DNA of 64,000 bases from Xanthomonas boreopolis (GTDB taxonomy: Bacteria > Pseudomonadota > Gammaproteobacteria > Xanthomonadales > Xanthomonadaceae), in assembly GCA_014654535.1 (NCBI GenBank), contig BNBA01000017.1, positions 1 to 64,000 of the forward strand. Direction: 5' to 3'. Below are positions 1 through 9,209 of this stretch, piece after piece. The position numbers were made by a program, and so were the translations under genes. Position 1 is the first letter of the stretch. Every line of letters begins with the position of its first letter. The notes beneath the pieces are model-generated. The model had not been told where the DNA came from, searched no databases, and saw only the letters and a list, made by a program, of their open reading frames with translations.

Positions 1-69
1 CTTCACGGGCGGGATCAAAGGTTCGATGCGCTTCCACAGCGCGGCGGGAATCTCTTTGCGACGTGCCAT
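1..69 (-). CDS. IS5-like transposase, N-terminal fragment at window edge
   Basis: The minus-strand reading frame that runs off the left edge begins MARRKEIPAALWKRIEPLIP. This matches the usual start of IS5-family (DUF4096-type) transposases, which open with a short basic stretch and then an LW..I.PLIP motif. Only 23 codons are inside the window, so the catalytic DDE domain cannot be judged. The gap of about 55 bases to the tarD stop codon probably contains one end of the insertion sequence, but no inverted repeat can be confirmed without the other end. This is inference from a short motif. Confidence 0.6.
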   Translation of the reverse strand, partial: MARRKEIPAALWKRIEPLIPPVK

Positions 70-124
70 GCAGGCGATTTTGTCATCACCGCTCAGGTGT
101 ACAAGGCGGTTTTGTTAGCCGCTC

Positions 125-1288
125 TTACTCGGCCAGCTCGCGCATGACCTTGATCAGATCCGACTTGCCCTCGAAGCCGATGCCGGGCAGTTCCGGCATG
201 ACGATGTGGCCGTCCTCGACCTTGACGCTGTCCGGGAAGCCGCCATACGGCTGGAACAGGTCTGGGTAGCTCTCGTTGCCGCCCAGGCCGAGGCCGGCGG
301 CGATGTTCAGCGACATCTGGTGGCCGCCGTGCGGGATGCAGCGCGAGGGCGACCAGCCGAACTGCTCCAGCACGTCCAGCGTGCGCAGGTACTCGACCAG
401 GCCGTAGGACAGCGCGCAGTCGAACTGCAGCCAGTCGCGGTCCGGGCGCATGCCGCCGTAGCGCAGCAGGTTGCGCGCGTCCTGGTGCGAGAACAGGTTC
501 TCGCCGGTGGCCATCGGGCCCGGGTAGAACTCCGACAGCGCCGCCTGCAGCGCATAGTCCAGCGGGTCGCCGACTTCTTCGTACCAGAACAGCGGGAACT
601 CGCGCAGCATCTTGGCGTAGGCGATGCCGGTCTCCAGATCTAAGCGGCCGTTGGCGTCCACCGCCAGCCGCGCCTGCGAGCCGATTTCCTCCAGCACCGC
701 CTCGATGCGGCGCTTGTCCTCGTCGATCGGGGCGCCGCCGATCTTCATCTTGACCACGTTGTAGCCGCGATCGAGGTAGCCGCGCATCTCGTTGCGCAGC
801 GCGCCCAGGTCCTTGCCCGGGTAGTAGTAGCCACCGGCGGCGTAGACGAACACGCGCGGGTTCGCCTCGCGGCCCTTCATCTCGGCCAGGTGGCGGAACA
901 GCGGCTTGCCGGCGATCTTGGCGGTCGCGTCCCATACCGCCATGTCCAGCGTGCCCACCGCCACCGAGCGCTCGCCGTGGCCGCCCGGCTTCTCGTTGGA
1001 CATCATCGCCGCCCAGATCCTCGACGGATCGAGGTTGTCGCCGGCGTCGTTGAGCAGCGTGCCCGGCTCGGCCTGCAGGATGCGGTCGCGGAAGCGCTCG
1101 CGGATCAGTCCGCCCTGGCCGTAGCGGCCATTGGAGTTGAAGCCGTAGCCGACCACGCGGCGGCCATCACGGACGACATCGGTGACCACCGCCACCAGGC
1201 TCGCCGTCATCTTGCTGAAGTCGATGTAGGCGTTCCTGATCGGCGAAGCGATCGGCTTGGTCACCTCGAGCACGTCGATGATACGCAC
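125..1288 (-). CDS. tarD: D(-)-tartrate dehydratase (enolase superfamily)
   Basis: A 387-residue member of the mandelate racemase/enolase superfamily, very close to the characterised D-tartrate dehydratase of Bradyrhizobium, which converts D-tartrate to oxaloacetate. The catalytic set is complete: the KMK pair at Lys180/Lys182, metal ligands Asp211, Glu237 and Glu263, and general acid His320 in CIPHGGHQ. The same residues in the reference enzyme are numbered two higher. The GTG start is chosen because AAAGGAGC lies 8 nt upstream and homology begins there; a longer frame upstream has no homology. It lies 56 nt downstream of dctA on the same strand, so the two probably form an uptake-plus-catabolism operon. 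Confidence 0.93.
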   Translation of the reverse strand: MRIIDVLEVTKPIASPIRNAYIDFSKMTASLVAVVTDVVRDGRRVVGYGFNSNGRYGQGGLIRERFRDRILQAEPGTLLNDAGDNLDPSRIWAAMMSNEKPGGHGERSVAVGTLDMAVWDATAKIAGKPLFRHLAEMKGREANPRVFVYAAGGYYYPGKDLGALRNEMRGYLDRGYNVVKMKIGGAPIDEDKRRIEAVLEEIGSQARLAVDANGRLDLETGIAYAKMLREFPLFWYEEVGDPLDYALQAALSEFYPGPMATGENLFSHQDARNLLRYGGMRPDRDWLQFDCALSYGLVEYLRTLDVLEQFGWSPSRCIPHGGHQMSLNIAAGLGLGGNESYPDLFQPYGGFPDSVKVEDGHIVMPELPGIGFEGKSDLIKVMRELAE

Positions 1289-1344
1289 GGGAATAGCTCC
1301 TTTCTTTCGTTTGGTTCTGGTGGGGGTTTGTGCGGCAAGCGCGG

Positions 1345-2661
1345 CTAGCGTTCCGCGGCCGCGTCGGCGATCGCCGGCATGGGTTCGCCGGCATCCTGGC
1401 GGCGCATGATTTCGCGTGCCTTGGCCGCGTCGAAGGTGTTTTCCCACTTGGCGATCGCGATGGTGGCCACGCTGTTGCCGATCAGGTTAGTGACCGCGCG
1501 CGCCTCGTTCATGAAGCGGTCCACGCCGAGCAGCAGCACCAGGCCGGCCACCGGCACGGTGTGGATCGAGGACAACGTCGCGGCCAGGGTGACGAAGCCG
1601 GCGCCGGCCACGCCGGCCGAGCCCTTGGAAGTCAGCAGCAGCACGCCCAGCACCACCAGCTGGTCCATCAGCGACAGGTCGGTGTTGGTGGCCTGGGCGA
1701 CAAAGATCGCCGCCATCGTCAGGTAGATGCAGGTGCCGTCGGCGTTGAAGGTATAGCCGGTGGGCAGCACCATGCCGACCGTGGATTTCTCCACCCCGGC
1801 CTGCTCCAGCTTGACCATCATCCGCGGCAGCACCGCCTCGGTGGAGCAGGTGCCGAAGGTCACCAGGATCTCGTCCTTGATGAAGCGCAGCAGCCGCGTC
1901 AGCGGGAAGCCGGCCCAGCGCGCCACCGCACCGAGGCCGAACACCACGAACACGATCGAGGTGGCGTACACCGCCAGCATTAGCTGGCCGAGCGACCAGA
2001 TCGTGCCGATGCCGTACTTGCCGATGGTGAAGGCCACCCCGGCGCCGGCGCCCAGCGGCGCCAGCCGCATCACCATCGCCACGATCTTGAACAGCATCTG
2101 CAAGGTGATATCGACGATCTGCACCAGCGGCTTGCCGCGCTCGCCCAGTTGCAGCAGCGCCACGCCCACCAGTACCGATATCAGGATCACCTGCAGCATC
2201 GCGCCCTTGGCGAAGGCGTCCACCATCGTGGCCGGGATGATGTTGAGGAAGAAATCCACCACGCCGCCGCTGTGGCTGGCGCTGTCCACGTATTTGGAGA
2301 TCGCGCCCTGGTCGAGGTGGCCGGCGTCGATGTTCATGCCCGCGCCGGGCTTCATCACGTTGACCACCACCAGGCCGATCACCAGCGCCAGCGTGGACAG
2401 CACCTCGAAGTAGACCAGCGCCTTGACCCCGATGCGGCCGACCTCGCGCACGTTGCCCATCTTGGCGATGCCGACCACCACCGTGCCGAAGATGATCGGC
2501 GCCAGCAACATCTTGATCAGCTTGATGAAGCCCTCGGCCGCCGGCTGCAGCCGGGTCCCCAGGTCGGGCCAGAAATAGCCCAGCAGGCCACCGACGACGA
2601 TCGCCGCCAGCACCTGTACGTAGAGCTGCCGAAACAGCCCCTTCTTCTCGTGTCGCTGCAT
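1345..2661 (-). CDS. dctA: C4-dicarboxylate/proton symporter DctA, probably for tartrate
   Basis: A 438-residue inner-membrane carrier of the DAACS (SLC1-like) family, with about eight membrane helices and two re-entrant hairpins. Family landmarks are visible: PIIFGTVVVGIA near residue 55, a serine/threonine-rich hairpin TCSTEAVLP, NADGTCIYLT in the substrate helix and SKGSAGVAGAGF in the second hairpin. The usual TSSSE and NLDGT signatures read TCSTE and NADGT, so the substrate pocket differs from succinate-type DctA. It precedes tarD and is divergent from a LysR regulator, which supports D-tartrate or a related hydroxy-dicarboxylate as substrate. GGGAGCGGG lies upstream of the ATG. Confidence 0.9.
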   Translation of the reverse strand: MQRHEKKGLFRQLYVQVLAAIVVGGLLGYFWPDLGTRLQPAAEGFIKLIKMLLAPIIFGTVVVGIAKMGNVREVGRIGVKALVYFEVLSTLALVIGLVVVNVMKPGAGMNIDAGHLDQGAISKYVDSASHSGGVVDFFLNIIPATMVDAFAKGAMLQVILISVLVGVALLQLGERGKPLVQIVDITLQMLFKIVAMVMRLAPLGAGAGVAFTIGKYGIGTIWSLGQLMLAVYATSIVFVVFGLGAVARWAGFPLTRLLRFIKDEILVTFGTCSTEAVLPRMMVKLEQAGVEKSTVGMVLPTGYTFNADGTCIYLTMAAIFVAQATNTDLSLMDQLVVLGVLLLTSKGSAGVAGAGFVTLAATLSSIHTVPVAGLVLLLGVDRFMNEARAVTNLIGNSVATIAIAKWENTFDAAKAREIMRRQDAGEPMPAIADAAAER

Positions 2662-2698
2662 GTTCGCCCGCTCCCGTCGACATGCCGGACAATGCCGG

Positions 2699-2717
2699 TT
2701 GTTATGATCTTGTTATG
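2699..2717. promoter_or_regulatory. Direct repeat between dctA and lysR, candidate operator
   Basis: The octamer TTGTTATG occurs twice with a 3-bp gap, giving an 11-bp period (one helical turn). It lies 38 bp upstream of dctA and 113 bp upstream of the divergent LysR gene. AT-rich sequence is rare in this genome, and LysR regulators usually bind in such divergent promoters. Its role as the operator is inference. Confidence 0.4.
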
Positions 2718-2829
2718 CCAGTGCCGCATGGCCTTGCGATCACGGCAGTGGACGGAAGCGATGCTAGGAGCGACCCTTTCCAATCTCCAATGCCAATTCC
2801 CGGACCGATGATGCACAATCGGCATCACC

Positions 2830-3711
2830 ATGGAACTCGTTTGGCTGGAAGACTGCGTCGCTCTGGCCGCGACCCTCAACTTCTCCAGGGCCGCCGAAGC
2901 GCGCCACGTCACCCAACCGGCCTTCAGCCGGCGGATACGCGCACTGGAGCAGTGGCTGGGCGTGGCCTTGTTCGCGCGCTCCACTCACGGCGTGGAGCTC
3001 ACCGAGGCGGGCGAATTCTTTTGCGCGCAGGCGCAGGCGCTGGCCCGCGACCTCAACCGGCTGCGCCGGGAGACTCTGGAGATCGCCGGCAAGGACGTGC
3101 AGGCGCTGACCTTCGCCGCCACCCATGCGTTGTCGTTCACCTTCTTCCCGCTGTGGATCCGCCGCCGCGAGAACGCCGGCAGCCTGGGCCGCTTCAACCT
3201 GGTCTCCGATACCACCGGCGCGTGCGAGCGGATGATGGCGCAGGGCAGCGCGCAATTCCTGCTGTGTCACTTCCATCGCAGGATGCAGTTCCTGCTGCGC
3301 CCGCCGGCGTTCCTGAGCGTGGTGGTCGGAAACGACGTGCTGATGCCGGTGAGCGCGCCGGACGCCACCGGACGCGCCCGGTGGCGCGTCGATGGCGACG
3401 ATGGCCGCTATCTGGCCTACAGCGCCGAGTCCGGCCTGGGACGCATCCTCGCCAGCGCTGCCGGCCATGCCGGCCGGCGGCCCGCCTTCGTCTCCGACCT
3501 GGCGGCCACGCTGCTGGCGATGGTCCGCTCCGGCGAGGGGTTGGCCTGGATCCCGCGGACGCTAGCCGAGGACGATCTGGCGCAGGGACGCGTTGTCGCC
3601 GCCGGCCCGGCCTCCAGCCAGGTGCCGATCGAGATCCGGGTGTTCCGCCCTGCCGCGCGGCTTTCCCCGGCGGCCGAGACGTTGTGGTCGGCGATCGCCG
3701 AAGGCGCCTGA
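2830..3711 (+). CDS. LysR-family transcriptional regulator of the tartrate module
   Basis: A 293-residue LysR-type regulator. The N-terminal winged helix-turn-helix is clear (LEDCVALAATLNFSRAAEA, then TQPAFSRRIRALE, residues 6-45). It is followed by a periplasmic-binding-protein-like effector domain from about residue 90. The gene is divergent from dctA-tarD with 168 bp between the start codons, the classical arrangement for a LysR protein controlling its neighbour. The likely inducer is tartrate or its uptake intermediate; this is inferred from position only. The porin gene that follows is convergent. Confidence 0.88.
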   Translation: MELVWLEDCVALAATLNFSRAAEARHVTQPAFSRRIRALEQWLGVALFARSTHGVELTEAGEFFCAQAQALARDLNRLRRETLEIAGKDVQALTFAATHALSFTFFPLWIRRRENAGSLGRFNLVSDTTGACERMMAQGSAQFLLCHFHRRMQFLLRPPAFLSVVVGNDVLMPVSAPDATGRARWRVDGDDGRYLAYSAESGLGRILASAAGHAGRRPAFVSDLAATLLAMVRSGEGLAWIPRTLAEDDLAQGRVVAAGPASSQVPIEIRVFRPAARLSPAAETLWSAIAEGA

Positions 3712-3797
3712 CCCGGGCACGCGCCGCGGCGGCGGACGGCGGCGCACGATTGCCGCCGGGGCCGCCATAGGCGAGTTCCCGGCGGCCGCCGGATCAG

Positions 3798-5276
3798 TCA
3801 GAACGACACCTGGGCGCGCACGCCGACGGTGTTGCCCGAGTCCGGGCCTCGGTAGTCGCCGACCTTGTTGTCGGTCTTCCAGTGCACGTAGTTGAGCATC
3901 AGCCGGCTCCAGTTGTTGAGGTACCAGTTCAGGCCCAGGGTCCAGGCCTCGCCCTCGCCGCCGCGCGCGGCATCGAGGAAGTCGTACTTGTCGTAGCGCG
4001 CGGCCAGCTCGAAGGCGCCGATGCCGCTCTGGTCGACCGGGCGCAGCACCTTGGTGGTGCCCCACACGCCGGAGCGGCTGCTGAAGCCGGGACGCTCGCC
4101 GGTGATCAGCCAGCCGGCGTAGACCGAGGTCGCCTTCTGGTCTACCGCGTCCACCGTGCTCGACTCGATGGTGCGCACGCTGCGCTCGCCGAACGCCCAC
4201 AGGCTGCGCCAGGTGCCGCCCAGCTCCAGGCCGTAGGCGTGGTCGTCGGTGACGTTGGCGATCGAACTGGCCGAAACGCGCACCTCGCCGTTCCAGCCCA
4301 GCGCGACCGGCGAGGTCTTGTTGATGCTGGCGACGTCGCCGCCCAGGTCCTCGTACCAGTACCAGCCGCCCACGTGCAGGAAGCCGTCCTTGCCCTTGAG
4401 CGGGTTCCAGTGCACGCGCGCCAGGTAGGCGATGGTGTCGTTGGCGTCGCTGTCGTTGCCGACGTCGTCGCCGGTCACCGCCAGGCTGGCGTGCCAGCCG
4501 TTGCCGAAGACCTTGGTGGTCAGCCCCAGGCCGTAGTAGCCGCTCTGCTGCGCCCCCACCGAGGCCACCGCGTTGCGCTCCATGAACGGCGTATTGACGC
4601 CGCTGGTGGCGCCGTCGAGGCCGCGGTCCTTGAGCTTGTTGCCGACGTAGAACTCGGCCGGCAGGCCGCCGACGCGGGTGTCGTAGGAGACGTAGGTGTC
4701 CTTCAGCGAGACCGAGTTGCCGGCGAAGTCGGCGTCGATCTTGTAGCCCAGCGGGCCCATCTCGCCCTCGGCGCCGATGCGGCCGCTGGCCAGGTCGGTG
4801 CCGGTGACGTTGCGGCCGTCGTAGCCGGAGCCGTGGGTGCTGGTGAAGTCCACCAGCACGCGGCCGCGCGGGTGGAAGGTGAAGCGGCCGTCGCTGCTGC
4901 GGAACTCCGGCCCGCCCTTGCGCCAGCTGACGTTGCCGCCGCCACCGCCGCCGGAGGCGGCCAGTTGCGCGACCTGCGCCTGCAGGATCGCCATGTCGTC
5001 CTGGCGGGTGTCGGCCACCGCCGCGGCGACCTGCGCCTGGACGGGATCGGCGGCGACGGGCGCGGCGGCGGCGCCCTGGCCACCTTCCAGCGCGGCCAGG
5101 CGCCGGTTCAGCGCCTGCAGTTGCTCGGCCTGCTGGCGCAACTGCTCGGCCTGCTGCCGGATCAGCGCGCGCAGTTCGGCCTCGCCGGCCGAGTCGGCGG
5201 CCAGCGCCGGCATCGCCGCGGCAGCCAGTACGGCTCCCACTGCCGCGGCCAGCGCGGCATGACGGATGTGCTTCAT
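3798..5276 (-). CDS. OprO/OprP-family outer-membrane porin with N-terminal coiled coil
   Basis: A 492-residue porin of the phosphate-selective porin O/P family. It starts with a cleavable signal peptide (hydrophobic AALAAAVGAVLAAAAM, then ALAA). Residues about 33-65 are a glutamine- and leucine-rich coiled coil built on repeated RQQAEQL, followed by a Gly-rich linker at about 108-115. The barrel ends in the usual aromatic terminus (VSF). The start ATG is preceded by GGGAGAG; the open frame continues upstream but without homology. It lies between the tartrate module and the esterase/dctA2 module, so a role in carboxylate entry is likely. Phosphate selectivity should not be assumed from the family name. 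Confidence 0.85.
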   Translation of the reverse strand: MKHIRHAALAAAVGAVLAAAAMPALAADSAGEAELRALIRQQAEQLRQQAEQLQALNRRLAALEGGQGAAAAPVAADPVQAQVAAAVADTRQDDMAILQAQVAQLAASGGGGGGNVSWRKGGPEFRSSDGRFTFHPRGRVLVDFTSTHGSGYDGRNVTGTDLASGRIGAEGEMGPLGYKIDADFAGNSVSLKDTYVSYDTRVGGLPAEFYVGNKLKDRGLDGATSGVNTPFMERNAVASVGAQQSGYYGLGLTTKVFGNGWHASLAVTGDDVGNDSDANDTIAYLARVHWNPLKGKDGFLHVGGWYWYEDLGGDVASINKTSPVALGWNGEVRVSASSIANVTDDHAYGLELGGTWRSLWAFGERSVRTIESSTVDAVDQKATSVYAGWLITGERPGFSSRSGVWGTTKVLRPVDQSGIGAFELAARYDKYDFLDAARGGEGEAWTLGLNWYLNNWSRLMLNYVHWKTDNKVGDYRGPDSGNTVGVRAQVSF

Positions 5277-5334
5277 TGGGTTCTCTCCCGGATGTCGGAT
5301 CGTTCGAGCGGAGCTGGCGATGGGCGCGAATCGC

Positions 5335-6360
5335 TCAATCGCCGTCCGCTTCCGCGTCTGGTTCGGCGTCTTCGCCGGCGGCGTTGCCCGGCGCCTCGGC
5401 GCCGGCGAGCGGGACCAGCCGCTTCGGCGGCGCGCCGAGGAAGCCGTGACTGCGCGCCCAGTGGGCGAACAGCCGCGGCCACTGCGCCACCAGCGAGCCC
5501 GGCTTGCCCAGGCCCCAGCTGTGGCCGCCCTGCTCGAACAGGTGCAGCTCCACCGGCACGCCGGCGGCGTGCGCGGCCTGGTACATCGCCACGCTGTGGT
5601 CGACGGCCACGATCGCATCGTCCACCGCCTGCGCCAGGAACACCGGCGGCATGTCCTTGCGCACGTGCTTCTCGACCGAGTAGGCCGCCACCGCATCGGC
5701 CTGCGTACCCAGCTCGCGGCGCGAGCGGGTCTTGTCCAGCGGCGCCTGCAGCGACACCACCGGGTAGATCATCCCCAGGAAGTCCGGCCGCGCCGACAGG
5801 CCGTCGGCCGCGTCCAGCGCGGGGTAGAAGTCGGCGTCGAAACGGGTGCCGATCACGCCGGCCAGGTTGCCGCCGGCGGAAAAGCCGATCGCGCCGATCC
5901 GGGCCGGGTCCACGCCCAGCTCGGCCGCCTTCGCGCGCATCAGCCGCATCGCGCGCTGGCCGTCCTGGAACGGCGACACCGCGCTCCAGCCGTCGGCCGG
6001 CAGGCGGTAGTAGACGACCGCGGCAGTGACGCCGAGCGATTGCAGCCACTGCGCAGCCGGCCGCGCGGCGCCGCCGACCTGGATGCGGAAGTAGCCGCCG
6101 CCACCGAAGATCACCACGGCGCTGCCGTTGGGATGCTCGGGCCGGTAGATCTCCATGCGCGCCTCGGCGATGTTGGACACCGCACCACGCGCGCTGCCGT
6201 CGGTGCCGACCTTCTCCGGCCCGTGCACGGCCTGCGGCCAGTGCCCCTGCGGCCACAACGGCACGATCTCCGGCGTCGCCGCCTGCGCGATGCCGCTGGC
6301 GAGAACGCAGGCCAGCAGCCACCCTGCCAGCCAGCGGCCGGCTCTTCTGTCGATGCTCAT
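5335..6360 (-). CDS. Exported alpha/beta-hydrolase esterase
   Basis: A 341-residue secreted alpha/beta-hydrolase. A signal peptide is visible (basic start, AGWLLACVLASG, then AQAA cleavage region). The catalytic serine is in GFSAGG, the oxyanion stretch is IFGGGGYF, the acid is probably in AVDDAIV and the histidine is in GGHSWG. The layout resembles acetyl-xylan esterases and BD-FAE-type carbohydrate esterases. The last 25 or so residues are an acidic low-complexity tail rich in Ala, Glu and Asp. It is followed 58 nt downstream by the porin gene and preceded by dctA2, so it may release acyl or carboxylate groups whose products enter these carriers. The substrate is unknown. Confidence 0.8.
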   Translation of the reverse strand: MSIDRRAGRWLAGWLLACVLASGIAQAATPEIVPLWPQGHWPQAVHGPEKVGTDGSARGAVSNIAEARMEIYRPEHPNGSAVVIFGGGGYFRIQVGGAARPAAQWLQSLGVTAAVVYYRLPADGWSAVSPFQDGQRAMRLMRAKAAELGVDPARIGAIGFSAGGNLAGVIGTRFDADFYPALDAADGLSARPDFLGMIYPVVSLQAPLDKTRSRRELGTQADAVAAYSVEKHVRKDMPPVFLAQAVDDAIVAVDHSVAMYQAAHAAGVPVELHLFEQGGHSWGLGKPGSLVAQWPRLFAHWARSHGFLGAPPKRLVPLAGAEAPGNAAGEDAEPDAEADGD

Positions 6361-6434
6361 GATCCCCCCCGGGATTGCTTCGGATTCTTTGCCCGCGCGG
6401 CGGCGACCGCCCAGCGGCCGCCGCCTTCAAGTGC

Positions 6435-7793
6435 TCAGTCCGGACTCTTGTCGTCGACCGGGATGCCGGCGGCCAGCGCCGCCGTCGTGCCCGGCACGAA
6501 GGTGTCCTCGCCGCCATCCAGCGCCAGCTTGAGGCGATCCTGGTCCAGATCGTTTTCCCAGCGCGACACCACCACGGTGGCCACGGCATTGCCGATGAAG
6601 TTGGTCAGCGAGCGGCACTCGCTCATGAAGCGGTCCACGCCCAGGATCAGCGCCATGCCGGCCACCGGCACTTCCGGCACCACCGCCAGCGTCGCGGCCA
6701 GGGTGATGAAGCCGGCGCCGGTCACGCCGGCCGCGCCCTTGGAGCTGAGCATCGCCACCAGCAGCAGCGCGATCTGGTGGCCCAGGGTCAGTTCGGTGTT
6801 GGTGGCCTGGGCGATGAACAGCGCCGCCAGGGTCATGTAGATGTTGGTGCCGTCCAGGTTGAACGAGTAGCCGGTCGGGACCACCAGGCCCACCACCGAC
6901 TTGCCGCAGCCGGCCTTCTCCATCTTCTCCATCAGCGACGGCAGCGCCGACTCGGACGAGGAGGTGCCCAGCACCAGCAGCAGTTCCGCCTTCAGGTAGC
7001 GGATCAGCTTGACCACCGAGAAGCCGCTCATCCGGCAGACCGCGCCCAGGATCACCAGCACGAACAGCAGCGAGGTCACGTAGAACGAGCCCACCAGCCA
7101 GGCCAGGTTGACCAGCGACTCCACGCCGTACTTGCCGATGGTGAAGGCGATCGCGCCGAACGCGCCGATCGGGGCGGCCTTCATCAGGATGTGGACCAAA
7201 CGAAACACCGGGGCGGTCAGCGCCTCCAGGAACGACAGCACCGGTCGCCCGCGCTCGCCCACCAGCGCCAGCGCCACGCCGAACAGCACCGCCACGAACA
7301 GCACCTGCAGGATGTTGTCGCCGACGAAGGGGCTGACCAGCGTCTTCGGGATGATGTCCATCACGAAGCCGACCAGGGTCAGCTCGTGCGACTTCTCCAC
7401 GTAGCTGTGCACGGCGCTCTGGTCCAGGTCGGCCGCATTGATGTTCATGCCGGCGCCGGGCTGCACCACGTGCGCCACGATCATGCCCACGACCAGCGCC
7501 AGGGTGGAGAAGAACAGGAAGTAGATCATCGACTTGGCGAACACCCGGCCGACCGTGCGCAGGTGGGTCATGCCGGCGATGCCGGTGACGATGGTCAGGA
7601 AGATCACCGGGGAGATGATCATCTTGACCAGCTTGATGAACGCGTCGCCCAGCGGCTTGAGCTTCTCGGCGAAGGCCGGCTCGAAGTGGCCCAGCACCGC
7701 GCCCAGCACGATCGCGACGATCACCTGGAAGTACAGCTGGCGGTAGAAGGGCACGTGGGCCGGGGGCGTATGGACGGGCGTGCTGACGTGCAT
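6435..7793 (-). CDS. dctA: C4-dicarboxylate/proton symporter DctA, second copy
   Basis: A 452-residue DAACS-family symporter with the classical signatures of succinate/fumarate/malate Dct[16 protein letters not shown], the serine-rich hairpin [27 protein letters not shown] and [12 protein letters not shown]. It therefore looks like the general C4-dicarboxylate carrier, whereas the copy at 1345-2661 has altered motifs. The chosen ATG has GCCGGAGC just upstream; an in-frame start 18 codons earlier lacks both homology and a ribosome site. It is divergent from the porin at 8040, and the esterase lies 74 nt downstream. Confidence 0.92.
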   Translation of the reverse strand: MHVSTPVHTPPAHVPFYRQLYFQVIVAIVLGAVLGHFEPAFAEKLKPLGDAFIKLVKMIISPVIFLTIVTGIAGMTHLRTVGRVFAKSMIYFLFFSTLALVVGMIVAHVVQPGAGMNINAADLDQSAVHSYVEKSHELTLVGFVMDIIPKTLVSPFVGDNILQVLFVAVLFGVALALVGERGRPVLSFLEALTAPVFRLVHILMKAAPIGAFGAIAFTIGKYGVESLVNLAWLVGSFYVTSLLFVLVILGAVCRMSGFSVVKLIRYLKAELLLVLGTSSSESALPSLMEKMEKAGCGKSVVGLVVPTGYSFNLDGTNIYMTLAALFIAQATNTELTLGHQIALLLVAMLSSKGAAGVTGAGFITLAATLAVVPEVPVAGMALILGVDRFMSECRSLTNFIGNAVATVVVSRWENDLDQDRLKLALDGGEDTFVPGTTAALAAGIPVDDKSPD

Positions 7794-8039
7794 GGCGAGG
7801 GCTCCGGCTGTGACACGGCCTGTCCGGCGGACGCGGCTGAGGGGCACTTTTTATCTGAGCCTCGCGCCGGTGCGGATAACCTATTGGTACTAGCCGGCCG
7901 CCATCCCCCGCCGCGGTCGCGTAGGCTCCCAGTCCTTGCCGGAGCGGCGGGCCCGGACATTCCGCCGCACGACGGCGACGGATGCCCGCCCACGGCAGGC
8001 CCCCACGGCCCCTAACCGACCGCCCATACGAGAATTTCC

Positions 8040-9209
8040 ATGCGCCCGACTACGCTCTTCACCGCCCTGTGCCTGGCCGTTGCCCCCGCCGCCGCCAGCG
8101 CCGCGGACCTCGAGAACTGGCCGACCAAGTACACCTTCAGCGATGGCACGGAGCTGGCCGGCACGCTGAACTTCGCCTACGACTACAACGATTTCTCCGG
8201 GGACAGCCGCCTGGAGGACGACGACGGCATGCGCCGCCGCGAGTTCGGCGCGACCCTGAAGAAGAAGGGCGTCTACGACGCGATGGTCTACTTCGACTTC
8301 GAGGCCAAGACCTGGCTCGACGTGTTCTTCCGCTTCGAGACCAAGGCGCTGCTGGGCAAGGACTACGGCCGCGTCCGCCTGGGCTACATGAAGACCCCGG
8401 TCGGCCTGGATGCGGTGACCAGTTCGCGCGCGACCAGCTTCATGGAGGTGGGCCTGCCGACGCAGGCGATCTACGAGGGCCGCCGCACCGGCGTGGAATG
8501 GGTGCTGGAGCGCCCGCAGTACCTGCTGCAGGTCGGCGCCTACGGCGGCAAGGACCTGCAGGGCGACAACCCCGGCACCACCCAGGCGGTGCGCGCGGTC
8601 TGGACCCCGTTCAAGGCCCCGGGCGACGTGCTGCACCTGGGCATTGCCGCCTCGGTCGAGAACCCGCGCGGCTACCACAACGGCCTGGACGTCAGCTTTC
8701 CGCCCAGCGCGCGCGTGCGCGCCCGCCCGGAAGCCGGCCTGACCGACGTGCGCCTGGTCGACTCGGGCACGCTGCGCTTCGTCGACCAGATCCAGCGCGT
8801 GGGCCTGGAGCAGATCTGGATCCACGGCCCGTTCTCGGTCCAGAGCGAAGCCCTGCAGATGAAGGTCACCCGCGAGAACGGCCTGCCCGACTACACCGCC
8901 AACGGCGGCTACGTGTACGGCAGCTGGATCGTGACCGGCGAGTCGCGGCCGTACGCCGGCGGCGCGGTCGCCAACGTCAAGCCCGAGCACGATTACGGCG
9001 CGGTCGAACTGCTGGCCCGCTACAGCACGCTGGACCTCAACGACGCCGGCATCCAGGGCGGCCGCCAGAACGCCTGGACGCTGGGCGCCAACTGGTACCT
9101 GACCAGCCATTTCAAGTTCCAGGCCAACTACGTCAAGGCCGACGTGAAGCGCGCCGGCGTCGAGACCAAGCCGGACATCGTCGAACTGCGCGCGCAGGTG
9201 ATGTTCTGA
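8040..9209 (+). CDS. OprO/OprP-family porin paired with dctA2
   Basis: A 389-residue outer-membrane porin with a short signal peptide (TLFTALCLAVAPAAASA). The mature protein has the family pattern FDFEAKTWLDVFFR.., GRVRLGYMKTPVGLD, and a C-terminal strand ending QVMF. It lacks the coiled coil seen in the porin at 3798-5276. It is divergent from dctA2 with 246 bp between them and is followed on the same strand by the hybrid sensor kinase, so it likely feeds C4-dicarboxylates to DctA. The ribosome site is weak (GAG 7 nt upstream). Confidence 0.85.
   Translation: MRPTTLFTALCLAVAPAAASAADLENWPTKYTFSDGTELAGTLNFAYDYNDFSGDSRLEDDDGMRRREFGATLKKKGVYDAMVYFDFEAKTWLDVFFRFETKALLGKDYGRVRLGYMKTPVGLDAVTSSRATSFMEVGLPTQAIYEGRRTGVEWVLERPQYLLQVGAYGGKDLQGDNPGTTQAVRAVWTPFKAPGDVLHLGIAASVENPRGYHNGLDVSFPPSARVRARPEAGLTDVRLVDSGTLRFVDQIQRVGLEQIWIHGPFSVQSEALQMKVTRENGLPDYTANGGYVYGSWIVTGESRPYAGGAVANVKPEHDYGAVELLARYSTLDLNDAGIQGGRQNAWTLGANWYLTSHFKFQANYVKADVKRAGVETKPDIVELRAQVMF

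Noticed and set aside
63-269. Small plus-strand frame over the tarD end
   Set aside because: It is antisense to the conserved C-terminus of tarD and has no homology or ribosome site.
3882-6029. A 715-codon plus-strand frame opposite the porin and esterase
   Set aside because: Shadow of two well-supported minus-strand genes; low-complexity translation.
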